A DNA stretch of 12,842 nucleotides from Stephanodiscus triporus (GCA_036939755.1 JALLAZ010001427.1:1-12842), one strand, 5' to 3'. Positions 1 to 7,733 are shown, counted from the stretch's first letter. Numbers and translations are program-made. The notes: a model not told the origin generated them from the sequence alone.

Positions 1-60
1 GTCTATCCTAGTTGTACAATGTAGAATTAGAGGTAATTTATTAAGTAGTTTATTTTATTT
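1..60. other. AT-rich flank left of the truncated retrotransposon
   Basis: This stretch is AT-rich and differs in composition from the C/T-rich coding DNA that follows. In the frame used by the downstream gag-pol it has stops at 22-24, 28-30, 34-36 and 46-48. Gag-like sequence is recognisable only from about 67. The simplest reading is host DNA or another insertion next to a 5'-truncated element. A mutated piece of the element cannot be excluded because the window starts here. Confidence 0.5.
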
Positions 61-2433
61 ATTTATGCGACTAAGGGTATCAAGACTCGTTGGGATCGGG
101 CCATCGCTGGGACGGGCATCTGTCCCATTTGCCATCGCGCGGAGAAACCATGGCACGTCCCGGCCAACTGTCCTCTCCTGAAAGACCTCAATCTAAAATT
201 AGTCAACGGGCCTCCACGTTCATCCACCCCGGCTCCTGCTCCTCCTCCTAATCCCGCACCCACGCCCGCGGTTCCCGCTACTTCCCCGTCTCCTGGGGGG
301 CGCATCGCGTCTATCGATGAAACCTCGGCGTCTGGCTCTGTTGGCTCTCCTTCTGCTCCTTCGGGTTTAATGGCTTCGGTTGCGGATGACGACTTTGATT
401 CTGATGACGACTTTCATTGGATTGGCGATGAATCGGGTTTGGAGTATTCTGCCCCTGTTGATTCTTCCGCTCGTAAACCTAACGCAAGTGTTACCCGGTA
501 CCCATCATGCTATCACACTTCAGTCCTTTCTACTTCATCTGCTCCCTCTTTGGTGGGGTTCGGCTGTCCTTCCGCCTCAGTCTCTCGCCGGTCTTCTTCT
601 TCGATGGCGTGTACGGACTCTCCTCCCTCAATATCCCCTGCCCTTCACTCTCTTCTCACCAAACTCTCCCACTCTTCTATCTCTCCGGCCTCCGGTCTAC
701 GCCTCGCGGTGGCCGACTCTGGTGCCACGGATCACATGTTCCCTGACAAGTCGGCGTTCATCTCCTACAAATCCATCTCTCATCTGAAAGTTCGAATGGG
801 CAATAACTCTTACCTACCGGTTCTGGCTCGCGGCTCTGCCATCATTTCTCTCAATGGTCAACGTGTGCTGGTTCGAAATGCTCTCCACGTTCCTGGCCTG
901 GCGATGCCGTTGTATAGCCTTCGCGCTCACTTCCAACAACCTGGATGCGGTTTTCTGGGCACTAACGACGCCGGTATGTTGGTGTATTTTCCTTCCTTTG
1001 TGCTTTCAGCTGACACATCGTCCGATTGCACTTTGTCCTACGAGCCTCTTGGACGGTCGGCCCCGCTATCGACGCTCCACTATGTCCAACCTCGGTGTCG
1101 TCCATCTCTCTACCCTTCGGAACTGTCCCCGTCTTCCAACACGGTCTCCAAAACTCCGGCGTTGATTGAGGATGACCCTTCGGTGGCTGCGCTTGTTCCA
1201 CCTGATGCTCCTTTGACTCCTACTCCTATCCAGCCTCCAGTGGATATGGCTGCAGTTGCTTCCCAACTTCAGTCCATTGCAGCTTCGGTCCTTCCTCCCT
1301 CGCCTCCGCCATCTCCATCATCTTCTCCGGCGCCTAAACTTCCCGTTCTCCTGTCTACTATGCCTTCGGACGAGATCAGTTGCCTCCTTCATCATCCAAA
1401 CACTTCCTTCCCTGATGTTCGCCCTTGCGACACGGCCAACGCCTCTGACACTAAAACCCATTGGTCGTCCGAAGAACTCCACCGCATCATGGGCTGTCGA
1501 AAATTTCGTAATTACAAACACATCCTGGATGTTAGCCGTGACGGAGAATGGATTGATGGCGGCGAGTTTCCTATGTCGCTTGGTTCTTTTGCTACAATTC
1601 CTAAGGCCAAACGGGGGGCGCCCTTGGATCGGACCTCATATCGTTATCTCGACGCCGTCCACATGGATATTGCATTTGGGGATTGTGTTTCGGTGGGGGG
1701 TTATCGCTACGCCCTTATATTAGTCGATCGTGCTACCCGCTATAATTGGGCCTTTGGGTTGAAATCTCTATCTTCCGACTGCATCCTCGCGGCTCTTCGT
1801 CTCTTTCGTGCGGCAGCTGGCTCCCTTGCTCGTTGCTTTTACTGCGACTGTGATACCAAACTCTTTGGCAGGGCTATCTCTGACTACCTTGTGGACAACT
1901 CATCCAAAGTCATTGCCGCACCCGCCAAACGTCAATCTTCGAATGGTTTAGTTGAATCTCATTGGAAGACAATGGTGCACATGGCTCGTGCCTACCTCAC
2001 GGAAAAACAGATGCCTCGCGCTTTCTGGTTCTATGCTATCGTCCATTCCGCCCGCATGATGAATGCCATTCCGGGTAAGATTCATGGCCGTATTGCTTCT
2101 CCCTTCTTACTCGTCCATGGCGTTGGCCACGACGAGCGGACGTGGATTCCTCTCTTTTCTCTTTGCTATTTCCATCATAACAAGGACGGCGACATGAAAC
2201 GGTCCAAACATCAAGCTCACTCCATGGATGGCGTCATCATTGGTCGTTCTCCTACTTCAAATGCCCTCCTCGTTTATAATCCACGCAACAAACAATACTA
2301 CGAACCCGATAGCTATCGCATCGACTACCTCCCACATGTTGTTGGCTGGTACTGTCATGGACATTCCTTTATCGGATGGTTCCTCCCCCGACGATTCTCC
2401 TGGACCTTCCCCTTCGTACACGGTTCTCTTTGA
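49..2433 (+). CDS. gag-pol: Gag C-terminus, protease and integrase of copia element (partial)
   Basis: The open frame runs from after the stop at 46-48 to 2433; the first ATG (370) is internal to the polyprotein, so no true start is visible. Codons 121-171 encode a zinc knuckle, CPICHRAEKPWHVPANC, spaced CX2CX7HX4C rather than the usual CX2CX4HX4C. A Pro/Ser/acidic linker follows. The aspartic protease active site DSGATDHM is at 715-738. A Pro/Ser-rich stretch (about 1190-1360) precedes integrase. The integrase catalytic residues are Asp at 1666-1668, Asp at 1846-1848 (CDCDTKLFG) and Glu at 1954-1956 (NGLVESHWK), with exactly 35 residues between the last two. The N-terminal HHCC zinc-binding module is not recognisable; only an ELHRIMGCRKF-like segment (about 1471-1506) occupies that place. 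Family-like sequence in this frame ends at about 2325 (YYEPDSYRID); the remaining codons to 2433 look like out-of-frame reading. Confidence 0.9.
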   Translation, partial: FILFIYATKGIKTRWDRAIAGTGICPICHRAEKPWHVPANCPLLKDLNLKLVNGPPRSSTPAPAPPPNPAPTPAVPATSPSPGGRIASIDETSASGSVGSPSAPSGLMASVADDDFDSDDDFHWIGDESGLEYSAPVDSSARKPNASVTRYPSCYHTSVLSTSSAPSLVGFGCPSASVSRRSSSSMACTDSPPSISPALHSLLTKLSHSSISPASGLRLAVADSGATDHMFPDKSAFISYKSISHLKVRMGNNSYLPVLARGSAIISLNGQRVLVRNALHVPGLAMPLYSLRAHFQQPGCGFLGTNDAGMLVYFPSFVLSADTSSDCTLSYEPLGRSAPLSTLHYVQPRCRPSLYPSELSPSSNTVSKTPALIEDDPSVAALVPPDAPLTPTPIQPPVDMAAVASQLQSIAASVLPPSPPPSPSSSPAPKLPVLLSTMPSDEISCLLHHPNTSFPDVRPCDTANASDTKTHWSSEELHRIMGCRKFRNYKHILDVSRDGEWIDGGEFPMSLGSFATIPKAKRGAPLDRTSYRYLDAVHMDIAFGDCVSVGGYRYALILVDRATRYNWAFGLKSLSSDCILAALRLFRAAAGSLARCFYCDCDTKLFGRAISDYLVDNSSKVIAAPAKRQSSNGLVESHWKTMVHMARAYLTEKQMPRAFWFYAIVHSARMMNAIPGKIHGRIASPFLLVHGVGHDERTWIPLFSLCYFHHNKDGDMKRSKHQAHSMDGVIIGRSPTSNALLVYNPRNKQYYEPDSYRIDYLPHVVGWYCHGHSFIGWFLPRRFSWTFPFVHGSL

Positions 2434-4849
2434 CAATGGCACCTCCGCCTCCATCCCTCTTCGCGAGATGGCATCCATCATACCCAAGCCCCCGATCGAT
2501 ATTGATCCGTCCGACTCTCAAGACTCTCTTCTCCCTCCTTTCCTTCGTTTGAACTCCAAAATCACGTACGAGCATGACGGACAGTATCATAAGGGATATC
2601 TCGGGAAGGTCGATGGCGTTTATCGCTTCGTTTTCAAATCTCACGCCAACAAGCGTAAAGAGGAATGGGGGGTGAATCTCCCCAATTTACCTACTACCTG
2701 GGTTGATCTGTGCGTCGAAGGCATCCTTGTTCCTGGTCACGTCTCTCACTCTTTTCTTCGTCCACAGGATTCCCCCAAACATTCTACATTTGATCCTGTT
2801 GCTGCTTTTGTCAGCGCTGTCAACCTCCATCGTGAATGCCCTCCTACGCTTCTCAAAGCCCTCGCTGACTCGCACCCGGATAGAGAGGTTTGGCTGGAGA
2901 GTTATCGGGAGGAAAAACATGGAATTGAAAGTCTCGACACTTATCGTAAAATTACTCTTGGGGAATATCGCGCCCTTCGGGAAAAAGGTGCGCCTAAAGC
3001 CATTCCTACGATGTGCGTTCTAACTATAAAAAAAGACAAAAATCTCTGCCCACTTCGCGCCAAATCGAGAATTGTTGTCCTTGGAAATCATGAGGATCGA
3101 TTGTGGAGCAAAAGCGATCGCTTCGCGCCTGTTCTCCGTCAGGATTCACTTCGCTTCCTTACTAGCCTTGCAGTGGAAAAGAGACGCGCTTTACGCCAAG
3201 GGGATTGTAAAAACGCCTTCTGCCAAGGTATCCTCCCACCTGACGAAGTTACAATAGTTCGTCCACCCTCTGGCGACCCCGACGCTGATCCTCACGAATA
3301 TTGGCTCTTGCTGAAAACTCTGTATGGCCTTCGGCGAAGCCCACGTCACTGGTATGATAAAATCAATGCGATCCTTGTCTCCATTGGCCTCACCCCCTCC
3401 CTCGAAGATCCTTGTCTCTACTCAGGCTGCATTCGGGATCCTTCTGACCCTACCTCCGCACAATCTACCTCACCTCTCACTCTTGGCCTTTATGTCGATG
3501 ATTTCGTCTACTTCTCCGAGGATCCTTCTGTCGAAGCTCTCTTCTGCCGTTTGTTGGCCGAACGCTGCAAAGTTGACTTCATGGGCGTAGTGGAGTGGTT
3601 TCTTGGGATTCATTTCTCATGGCGCATCACCTCTCATTCGGTTTCGGTACATCTCAACCAATCTGGATTTGCGGCAAATCTCGTCGAGAGCTTTTTCCAA
3701 GACTCCCGCAACGCAACTCCTACGGCCACACCTTACAGGTCTGGAGTACCCATTGATTCAATTGCCCCATCGACAGATGACGATGATTCTCCAGCACAAC
3801 TCCGTCGTACTGCCGCTTACCAAAGCTTGATTGGCAGTATTGGTTGGCTTTCCAGCTCCACGCGTCCTGATCTCTCTGCCGTCCACTCTTTCCTAGCATC
3901 TTACAGCAACAAGCCGTCAGTCGGACATATGAAGGCCGCCCTTTATGCTGTCCACTACATCCACTCAACTCACGATTACGGCATCTCCTTCACCTCAGAC
4001 TCGGTCGCTCCCATGCACTGTTACATCCATTTCCCTCCTTCCACCGACATTGAAGCTTATACTGACGCTCTCCCGCCTACTTCGCCTGCTTCTTCCACGC
4101 TTTCTTCTTACAGCGACGCATGCTGGGGTTCGCAGATTGGTAACGCTATTGCTGATGGTACCCTTCTTCCTTTATTTAAATTCCGCAGCATGAGTGGTGG
4201 CATCGTCTTTCGCAATGGCGGCCCTGTCGGTTGGCTTGCTGAACGTCAAGAACGTACTTCTCTCAGCTCTTGTGAGGCAGAAATTCGTGCCACAAATGCT
4301 ACGTCGAAAAAGGTGGTGGACTTTCGCAATGTGTGTCAAAGTATGGTCGATTCGGGTCACAATCTTTCTGACGTTGACTCTCCCACCCTCCTTTTCAATG
4401 ACAACGATGCCTGTGTTCGTTGGTCTTACAACATGACATCTAAAGCTGCTCGGCATATCGAACTTCGCGAAAACTCCGTCCGCGAATGGATCCAATCGAA
4501 GCTTCTGACGGTCAAACATGTCTCGGGTAAAATCAATCCTTCTGATATCTTCACTAAAGAAATGCGCGATGGCACACACTTCCGCCGTCTCAGAGATTCA
4601 TTCATGTCTCGCCTCTCTGACTTCGTCAATGCCTCTCTTCTGGCGGTTCACCACGTTCGTCAGATGGCGCCTTCACCTCTACTCCCTGCTGCTGCTCACG
4701 CTGTCCTCGCAGCGGGCCCTCTTTCCTATTTTTCAGCTCTTGCTTCTTCTTCCTTTTGTCGATCTCTTTCGGCTATATCTCACCTCTCCAGTGCCGGTCG
4801 TCAGCTTCTTCGGAGTCTTCACGGCTTTGTTCCTTCGGGTTTCATATAG
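2228..4849 (+). CDS. pol: Reverse transcriptase and RNase H of copia element
   Basis: This frame lies +1 relative to the integrase frame. Its first ATG is at 2228, but family-like sequence begins only at about 2335 (MLLAGTVMDIPL), so this is the continuation of one polyprotein rather than a separate gene. RT motifs: LRAKSRIVVLGN (about 3054), a catalytic Asp in LRQGDCKNAF (codon 3203-3205), YGLRRSPRHWYDKI (about 3321-3362), and YVDD at 3491-3502. RNase H follows: YSDACW with Asp 4115-4117, SSCEAEI (4265-4285), FNDNDAC (4394-4414) and NPSDIFTKE with Asp 4544-4546. The polyprotein would be cleaved by the element's protease and act in the virus-like particle. After RNase H there is a tail of about 80 residues rich in Ala, Ser and Leu (about 4605-4849) without a known motif. 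No internal stops are seen. Confidence 0.93.
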   Translation: MASSLVVLLLQMPSSFIIHATNNTTNPIAIASTTSHMLLAGTVMDIPLSDGSSPDDSPGPSPSYTVLFDNGTSASIPLREMASIIPKPPIDIDPSDSQDSLLPPFLRLNSKITYEHDGQYHKGYLGKVDGVYRFVFKSHANKRKEEWGVNLPNLPTTWVDLCVEGILVPGHVSHSFLRPQDSPKHSTFDPVAAFVSAVNLHRECPPTLLKALADSHPDREVWLESYREEKHGIESLDTYRKITLGEYRALREKGAPKAIPTMCVLTIKKDKNLCPLRAKSRIVVLGNHEDRLWSKSDRFAPVLRQDSLRFLTSLAVEKRRALRQGDCKNAFCQGILPPDEVTIVRPPSGDPDADPHEYWLLLKTLYGLRRSPRHWYDKINAILVSIGLTPSLEDPCLYSGCIRDPSDPTSAQSTSPLTLGLYVDDFVYFSEDPSVEALFCRLLAERCKVDFMGVVEWFLGIHFSWRITSHSVSVHLNQSGFAANLVESFFQDSRNATPTATPYRSGVPIDSIAPSTDDDDSPAQLRRTAAYQSLIGSIGWLSSSTRPDLSAVHSFLASYSNKPSVGHMKAALYAVHYIHSTHDYGISFTSDSVAPMHCYIHFPPSTDIEAYTDALPPTSPASSTLSSYSDACWGSQIGNAIADGTLLPLFKFRSMSGGIVFRNGGPVGWLAERQERTSLSSCEAEIRATNATSKKVVDFRNVCQSMVDSGHNLSDVDSPTLLFNDNDACVRWSYNMTSKAARHIELRENSVREWIQSKLLTVKHVSGKINPSDIFTKEMRDGTHFRRLRDSFMSRLSDFVNASLLAVHHVRQMAPSPLLPAAAHAVLAAGPLSYFSALASSSFCRSLSAISHLSSAGRQLLRSLHGFVPSGFI

Positions 4850-5021
4850 CGCTGGCTCTCTCGGCGTTTTGGGATCCTTTCTCTTTTTCGCCGATTTCAT
4901 CCCGAACTTACAATTTCGGGAATCCACCTCTTTTTGGGATTTCTTTCGCAGTTGTTGAGAAAATTTGAGATGGTCAAAATTCGGCCTTACTCTAGAGGTG
5001 GTGCTTCTGTTTTGGACGCAC

Positions 5022-5031
5022 GGATGGGGGG
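5022..5031 (+). promoter_or_regulatory. Polypurine tract for plus-strand DNA priming
   Basis: The purine-rich run GGATGGGGGG directly precedes TGTTAG, the expected start of a 3' LTR. This is the standard place for the RNase H-resistant primer of an LTR retrotransposon. The call rests on position and composition. Confidence 0.7.
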
Positions 5032-5090
5032 TGTTAGTCTGTCCGTAGTCCATAGAGCGTAGTCTAAGCTAACGCTCACTTCCTCACCAC
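5032..5090 (+). repeat. Start of 3' LTR, probably truncated
   Basis: The sequence begins TGTTAGTCTGTCCG right after the polypurine tract, and TG is the canonical LTR terminus. A CTAAC at 5069-5073 is the reverse complement of the first bases after TG, but ending the LTR there would make it only about 42 bp, too short for a functional LTR. No second copy exists in the window to define its end. The next gene's reading frame opens at 5063 and its first ATG is at 5117. The LTR is therefore either truncated or continues into what is called coding below. The right boundary is a guess. Confidence 0.55.
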
Positions 5091-5116
5091 TAGAGAGATG
5101 GAGAGAGCATGGCAGG

Positions 5117-6665
5117 ATGAGCACAAGCGGTCACAAATGCGAAGAGAGAAGAGTTATCGAAATCCCCGACTGCAAAGAGTCGAACCCCGACGACTGTCGT
5201 CGATCGTTTCGTATTTTCCTCCCGAGCATCATTTGCGGCGATCACGGGGACGACGACGATGGGGGGAGACACGGCAGGAGGGGGAGGGGAGGACTCGACG
5301 ATCGCCGCACTCGCCATGGCAACGGCGACGATGAGCCGACGCCGACGCTACGTTCCTCGGACTCGTCTACGATCATCGGGACGCTTCCCCTTGTATTCGG
5401 CATACACTGCTACGGATGCACGACGTCGTCCATCGACGTGTTCGTCGAGCACGCCGATCGTAGGAACATGGTCCTGATCCTGCCCGAGGGCTTGCACGGG
5501 AGCTTCAACGCGCGACATTGTTGCGGTTACGCCCTCGAGAACGACGTCGACGACGTGGGCTTCCTCGGGCACGTGTTGGCGTCGGTCGGGGACGAATATT
5601 CCTCGTTCGTGCGGGCCGACATTTCGTACGCGGTCGGGTGGTCGAACGGAGGTGAGCGGGAGAGAAGGAGAGAGAGAGAGAGAGAGCGCCGGGGGATGGG
5701 GGTGGGGGTTGACTCCGAACGCCAAGGCAGGAGAGTCCGTCCCGAACAACGTCTGGATACGATGGTGTCTCGAACTGAGAAAACTTATCTGTTCATTCCC
5801 CCCCCCCCCCACCCTCCCTTCCACTCCGAACTTTTAGGTTTCATGGTGATGCACGCCGCTTCGTTGTTCAGGTCTATCAGTCCCATTTCGGGGTACGTCA
5901 ATGACATTGATCCGGTGCTGAAACATGGCACTGCATCCGGAGGGTCTGGGAGGGGACTATTCCTCCATCATGGTTCGGACGACCCATTCGTTCGTCCGAC
6001 GGGGTGCTGCGGCGATCCGGACTTTCCCCGTTGCTGTTGCAACATCGAGGCCGACGCGTGCGTTTCCGTCATGGACGTGGCGCAAAAATGGGCCTCGGAG
6101 GTCAACGGCTGCGAACTCGCGGGGGGAGGGGGGGGGTTCCTCCCCCCCCTCGTCGTCGATGACGAACCGTATGGGCGAAAAAATTGATTGTTACACGGCA
6201 GCTGGGGCGGAATGCAAGTCCAATACCACGATTTGCATGCACGACGCGTCTGGTCATTTCAACAGCCCTTCATTCAACGACGCGTTCCCGTTCGCGGGGG
6301 AAGTTATGGACTTTTTCGCAAGGGATGCCTGCGAAATTCACTATGGTAAATGGAATGATGCCAGTGGCGGGTGTACATGCCCGGATGATCGCGGTGGAGC
6401 ATTTTGCTTAGATTTCCCCGCTGCTGCTGCTGCTGCTGTGATCGATAGCAAGGCTGACGTTGAAGATTCCCATGATGTCAATGTAGTTGTGATTGGGTGT
6501 TTCATGTTTGTGCTAGGTGTAATCTGTTTTGTAAGAAATCGAAAGAGGCGTGTCAACAGGAAGACGAATGGCAGATATTCTGTGGACGAGTCAGATCAAG
6601 GGATTGAAGAGGTAACAGAGTTGGTATCTTCCCAAACTCCCCGTAGACTAGGTACAAACAGCTGA
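5117..6665 (+). CDS. Membrane-anchored PHB-depolymerase/feruloyl-esterase-like hydrolase (intron, frame slip)
   Basis: An alpha/beta hydrolase of the secreted esterase type, probably hydrolysing an ester or polyester outside the cell; substrate unknown. Exon 1 is 5117-5651 and exon 2 is 5838-6665, about 453 residues. Early residues contain DCRRSFRIFLPSIIC, then an Asp/Gly/Arg-rich insert (about 41-75). The core has PLVFGIHCYG, LPEGLHGSFNARHCCG and DVDDVGFLGHV. The nucleophile is Ser176 in GWSNGG. The likely acid is Asp227 in HHGSDDPFV and the likely base is His318 in SGHFNSP. A Cys-rich EGF-like piece (GGCTCPDDRGGAFC), six Ala codons (6420-6437), a membrane helix (about 392-412) and a basic RNRKRR tail follow. 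That predicts a type I membrane protein, yet no signal peptide is visible, so a 5' exon may be missing. The frame changes from +2 to +3 within 6119-6150, in runs of G and C. ATG 5117 is simply the first available; an AG acceptor at 5114-5115 offers an alternative. Confidence 0.82.
5652..5837 (+). other. Spliceosomal intron in the hydrolase gene
   Basis: It begins GTGAGC and ends CTTTTAG, with a C13 run (5798-5810) and further pyrimidines before the acceptor. Removal joins GWSNGG to FMVMHAA, which restores the usual sequence after the nucleophile elbow of this hydrolase family. The split codon is phase 1. Its length is 186 nt, a multiple of three, and it has no in-frame stop, so retention would keep the frame open. 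It contains an (AG)9 microsatellite at 5669-5686. Confidence 0.87.
5669..5686. repeat. (AG)9 microsatellite inside the intron
   Basis: A perfect AG dinucleotide run is surrounded by further purine-rich sequence from about 5650. It lies 17 nt after the intron's 5' splice site. Confidence 0.9.
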
Positions 6666-6688
6666 TTGTAATGCCATGCAGCCACGCA

Positions 6689-6694
6689 ATTAAA
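6689..6694 (+). promoter_or_regulatory. Possible polyadenylation signal of the hydrolase gene
   Basis: ATTAAA lies 24 nt after the stop codon of the hydrolase gene, within AT-rich sequence. The position suits a 3' end signal, but the motif is short and is not proof. Confidence 0.3.
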
Positions 6695-6973
6695 ACATTG
6701 TAAACTTCATTATTTATTTAGATTCACTGATTGCGGAGGCCCATAAATATTACCACAGTGCTTTTAACATCATCACTTCACAACATCTAGAACCAACTGG
6801 TTAAGATTCCCACAACAGAGCCGCCGCTTTTCTATGAAAGTTCTCATAAGGGAATGCAGCCTTAACAACAATATTGATTAAAGCATGCTTCCTGAGGCAT
6901 CAATCAAGCTGCCTGCTTGTGGAGCTCATGAGCACAGAGTATTGTCAGGATTGTTGTACTACTGCTACTGGTG

Positions 6974-6997
6974 TTAAGATTAAGATTAAGGTTAAGA
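6974..6997. repeat. Four-unit hexamer repeat TTAAGR
   Basis: The units are TTAAGA, TTAAGA, TTAAGG and TTAAGA, read directly. It is a short simple repeat with no known role. Confidence 0.85.
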
Positions 6998-7017
6998 TTT
7001 TTCACTACCATTAAGGC

Positions 7018-7733
7018 TTACATGTCAGAGGGTATAAGTTTGCCTCCAGATTCATTGGGTTCGTATAGCCTTCTTAGTATTCTCCTGCATTCTGCGTCTT
7101 GTTTGGATATCCCACTGTGCAAGTGCAAAGCCATCAAGAAGGAAAGGTATTCACCAGGAGACTCAGTCAGGAGCAGGGGAAGAGGGGGTGGTATGGTGGT
7201 ATGTATTTTATGTATGGTCTTCAAAGGATGAGTAGAGGCAATTAGCAGCAAAGAGGTGGTTGGTTGAGTGATCTCTACTGAGTAGCAGTTGTGGTACCAG
7301 CCAATGATGACATCCTCAAAATTGGTTGAGAGAGGAATGAGTTGATTTTTTCGAAGGATATGAATGCTATCTTTTCCTTAAGGGAGATGTTTGAGGATGT
7401 AGATAGCAACAGCATCTTGTTTGACGAGTTGAAGGATATCCCGCAGCATCAGGGATGATTGATGATTGTGCCACCGTTCAAGTTGAATGTGGCAGTCAAT
7501 CACAGATGGAAAGTGTTGTCAGCCACACAAGGGAGCAAGATGAGTCGACTGAAGTGAGAGCAAGATCACCGCGTGGACAGCCCAAGTTGCAACGGACATG
7601 CTTTGTCACCACATCTTGGGAATGATCCTGGGTTAGAAAGGAAGACACTCCTTTTCTGCATCCATGCGGTGTCTCTATGGCTTTTTTGGAAGAAGATGAG
7701 AAGATGGATAATTTTCCTAGTAGCTACTCCTAG
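7018..7733. other. Possible decayed coding region, strand unresolved
   Basis: Both strands carry protein-like frames broken by stops. On the minus strand a frame is open from 7377 down to a stop at 7018-7020 (119 codons, ending GGKLIPSDM). It continues upstream past a TAA (7378-7380) and a TGA (about 7520). On the plus strand, frame 3 is open from 7425 to a TAG at 7731-7733 with a single TGA at 7623-7625. It contains an ATG at 7455 and ends in an acidic segment, MAFLEEDEKMDNF. A 32-codon frame-1 ORF (7360-7458) precedes it. I recognise no domain with confidence. It could be a pseudogene on either strand, unspliced exons, or chance. Confidence 0.25.

Larger units (their letters stand above)
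61..5090 (+). mobile_element. Ty1/copia-type LTR retrotransposon, 5'-truncated, with partial 3' LTR
   Basis: The domain order zinc knuckle - protease - integrase - reverse transcriptase - RNase H is diagnostic of Ty1/copia (Pseudoviridae-type) elements; in gypsy elements integrase follows RT. Key motifs seen are a CX2CX7HX4C knuckle (121-171), DSGATDHM (715-738), a D,D35E integrase core, YVDD (3491-3502) and RNase H acidic residues. A polypurine tract and a TGTTAG LTR start follow. Wording in integrase and RT is close to diatom copia (CoDi) elements as I know them; that is recalled, not searched. No 5' LTR, primer-binding site or Gag N-terminus lies in the window. Both long frames lack internal stops, suggesting a fairly young copy. 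The exact right end is uncertain because the LTR runs into the next gene. Confidence 0.93.
6666..7017. other. Intergenic DNA, no gene seen
   Basis: No reading frame of convincing length or composition is present. The stretch holds the probable 3' UTR of the hydrolase and, at 6974-6997, four tandem hexamers (TTAAGA, TTAAGA, TTAAGG, TTAAGA). A short minus-strand frame around 6825-6895 reads plausibly as protein but is only about 28 codons long and ends in a stop. Confidence 0.6.

Noticed and set aside
370..372. ATG at 370 as the true start of a separate protease-integrase protein
   Set aside because: The frame is open upstream and encodes a Gag zinc knuckle at 121-171, so this Met is internal to the polyprotein.
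5069..5074. CTAACG as the end of a complete miniature LTR starting at 5032
   Set aside because: It would give an LTR of about 43 bp, too short to hold promoter and R region, and it does not end in CA.
7250..7380. Minus-strand string IIGWYHNCYS resembling the GWYHSH core of JAMM/MPN proteases
   Set aside because: Only about six residues match, the second His and the downstream Ser/Asp of the motif are absent, and the surrounding frame has stops. Chance is more likely.
7360..7458. Plus-strand 32-codon ORF with an EF-hand-like stretch (DVDSNSILFDEL)
   Set aside because: The loop lacks the central Gly and is one residue short, there is no second EF-hand, and the ORF is very short.
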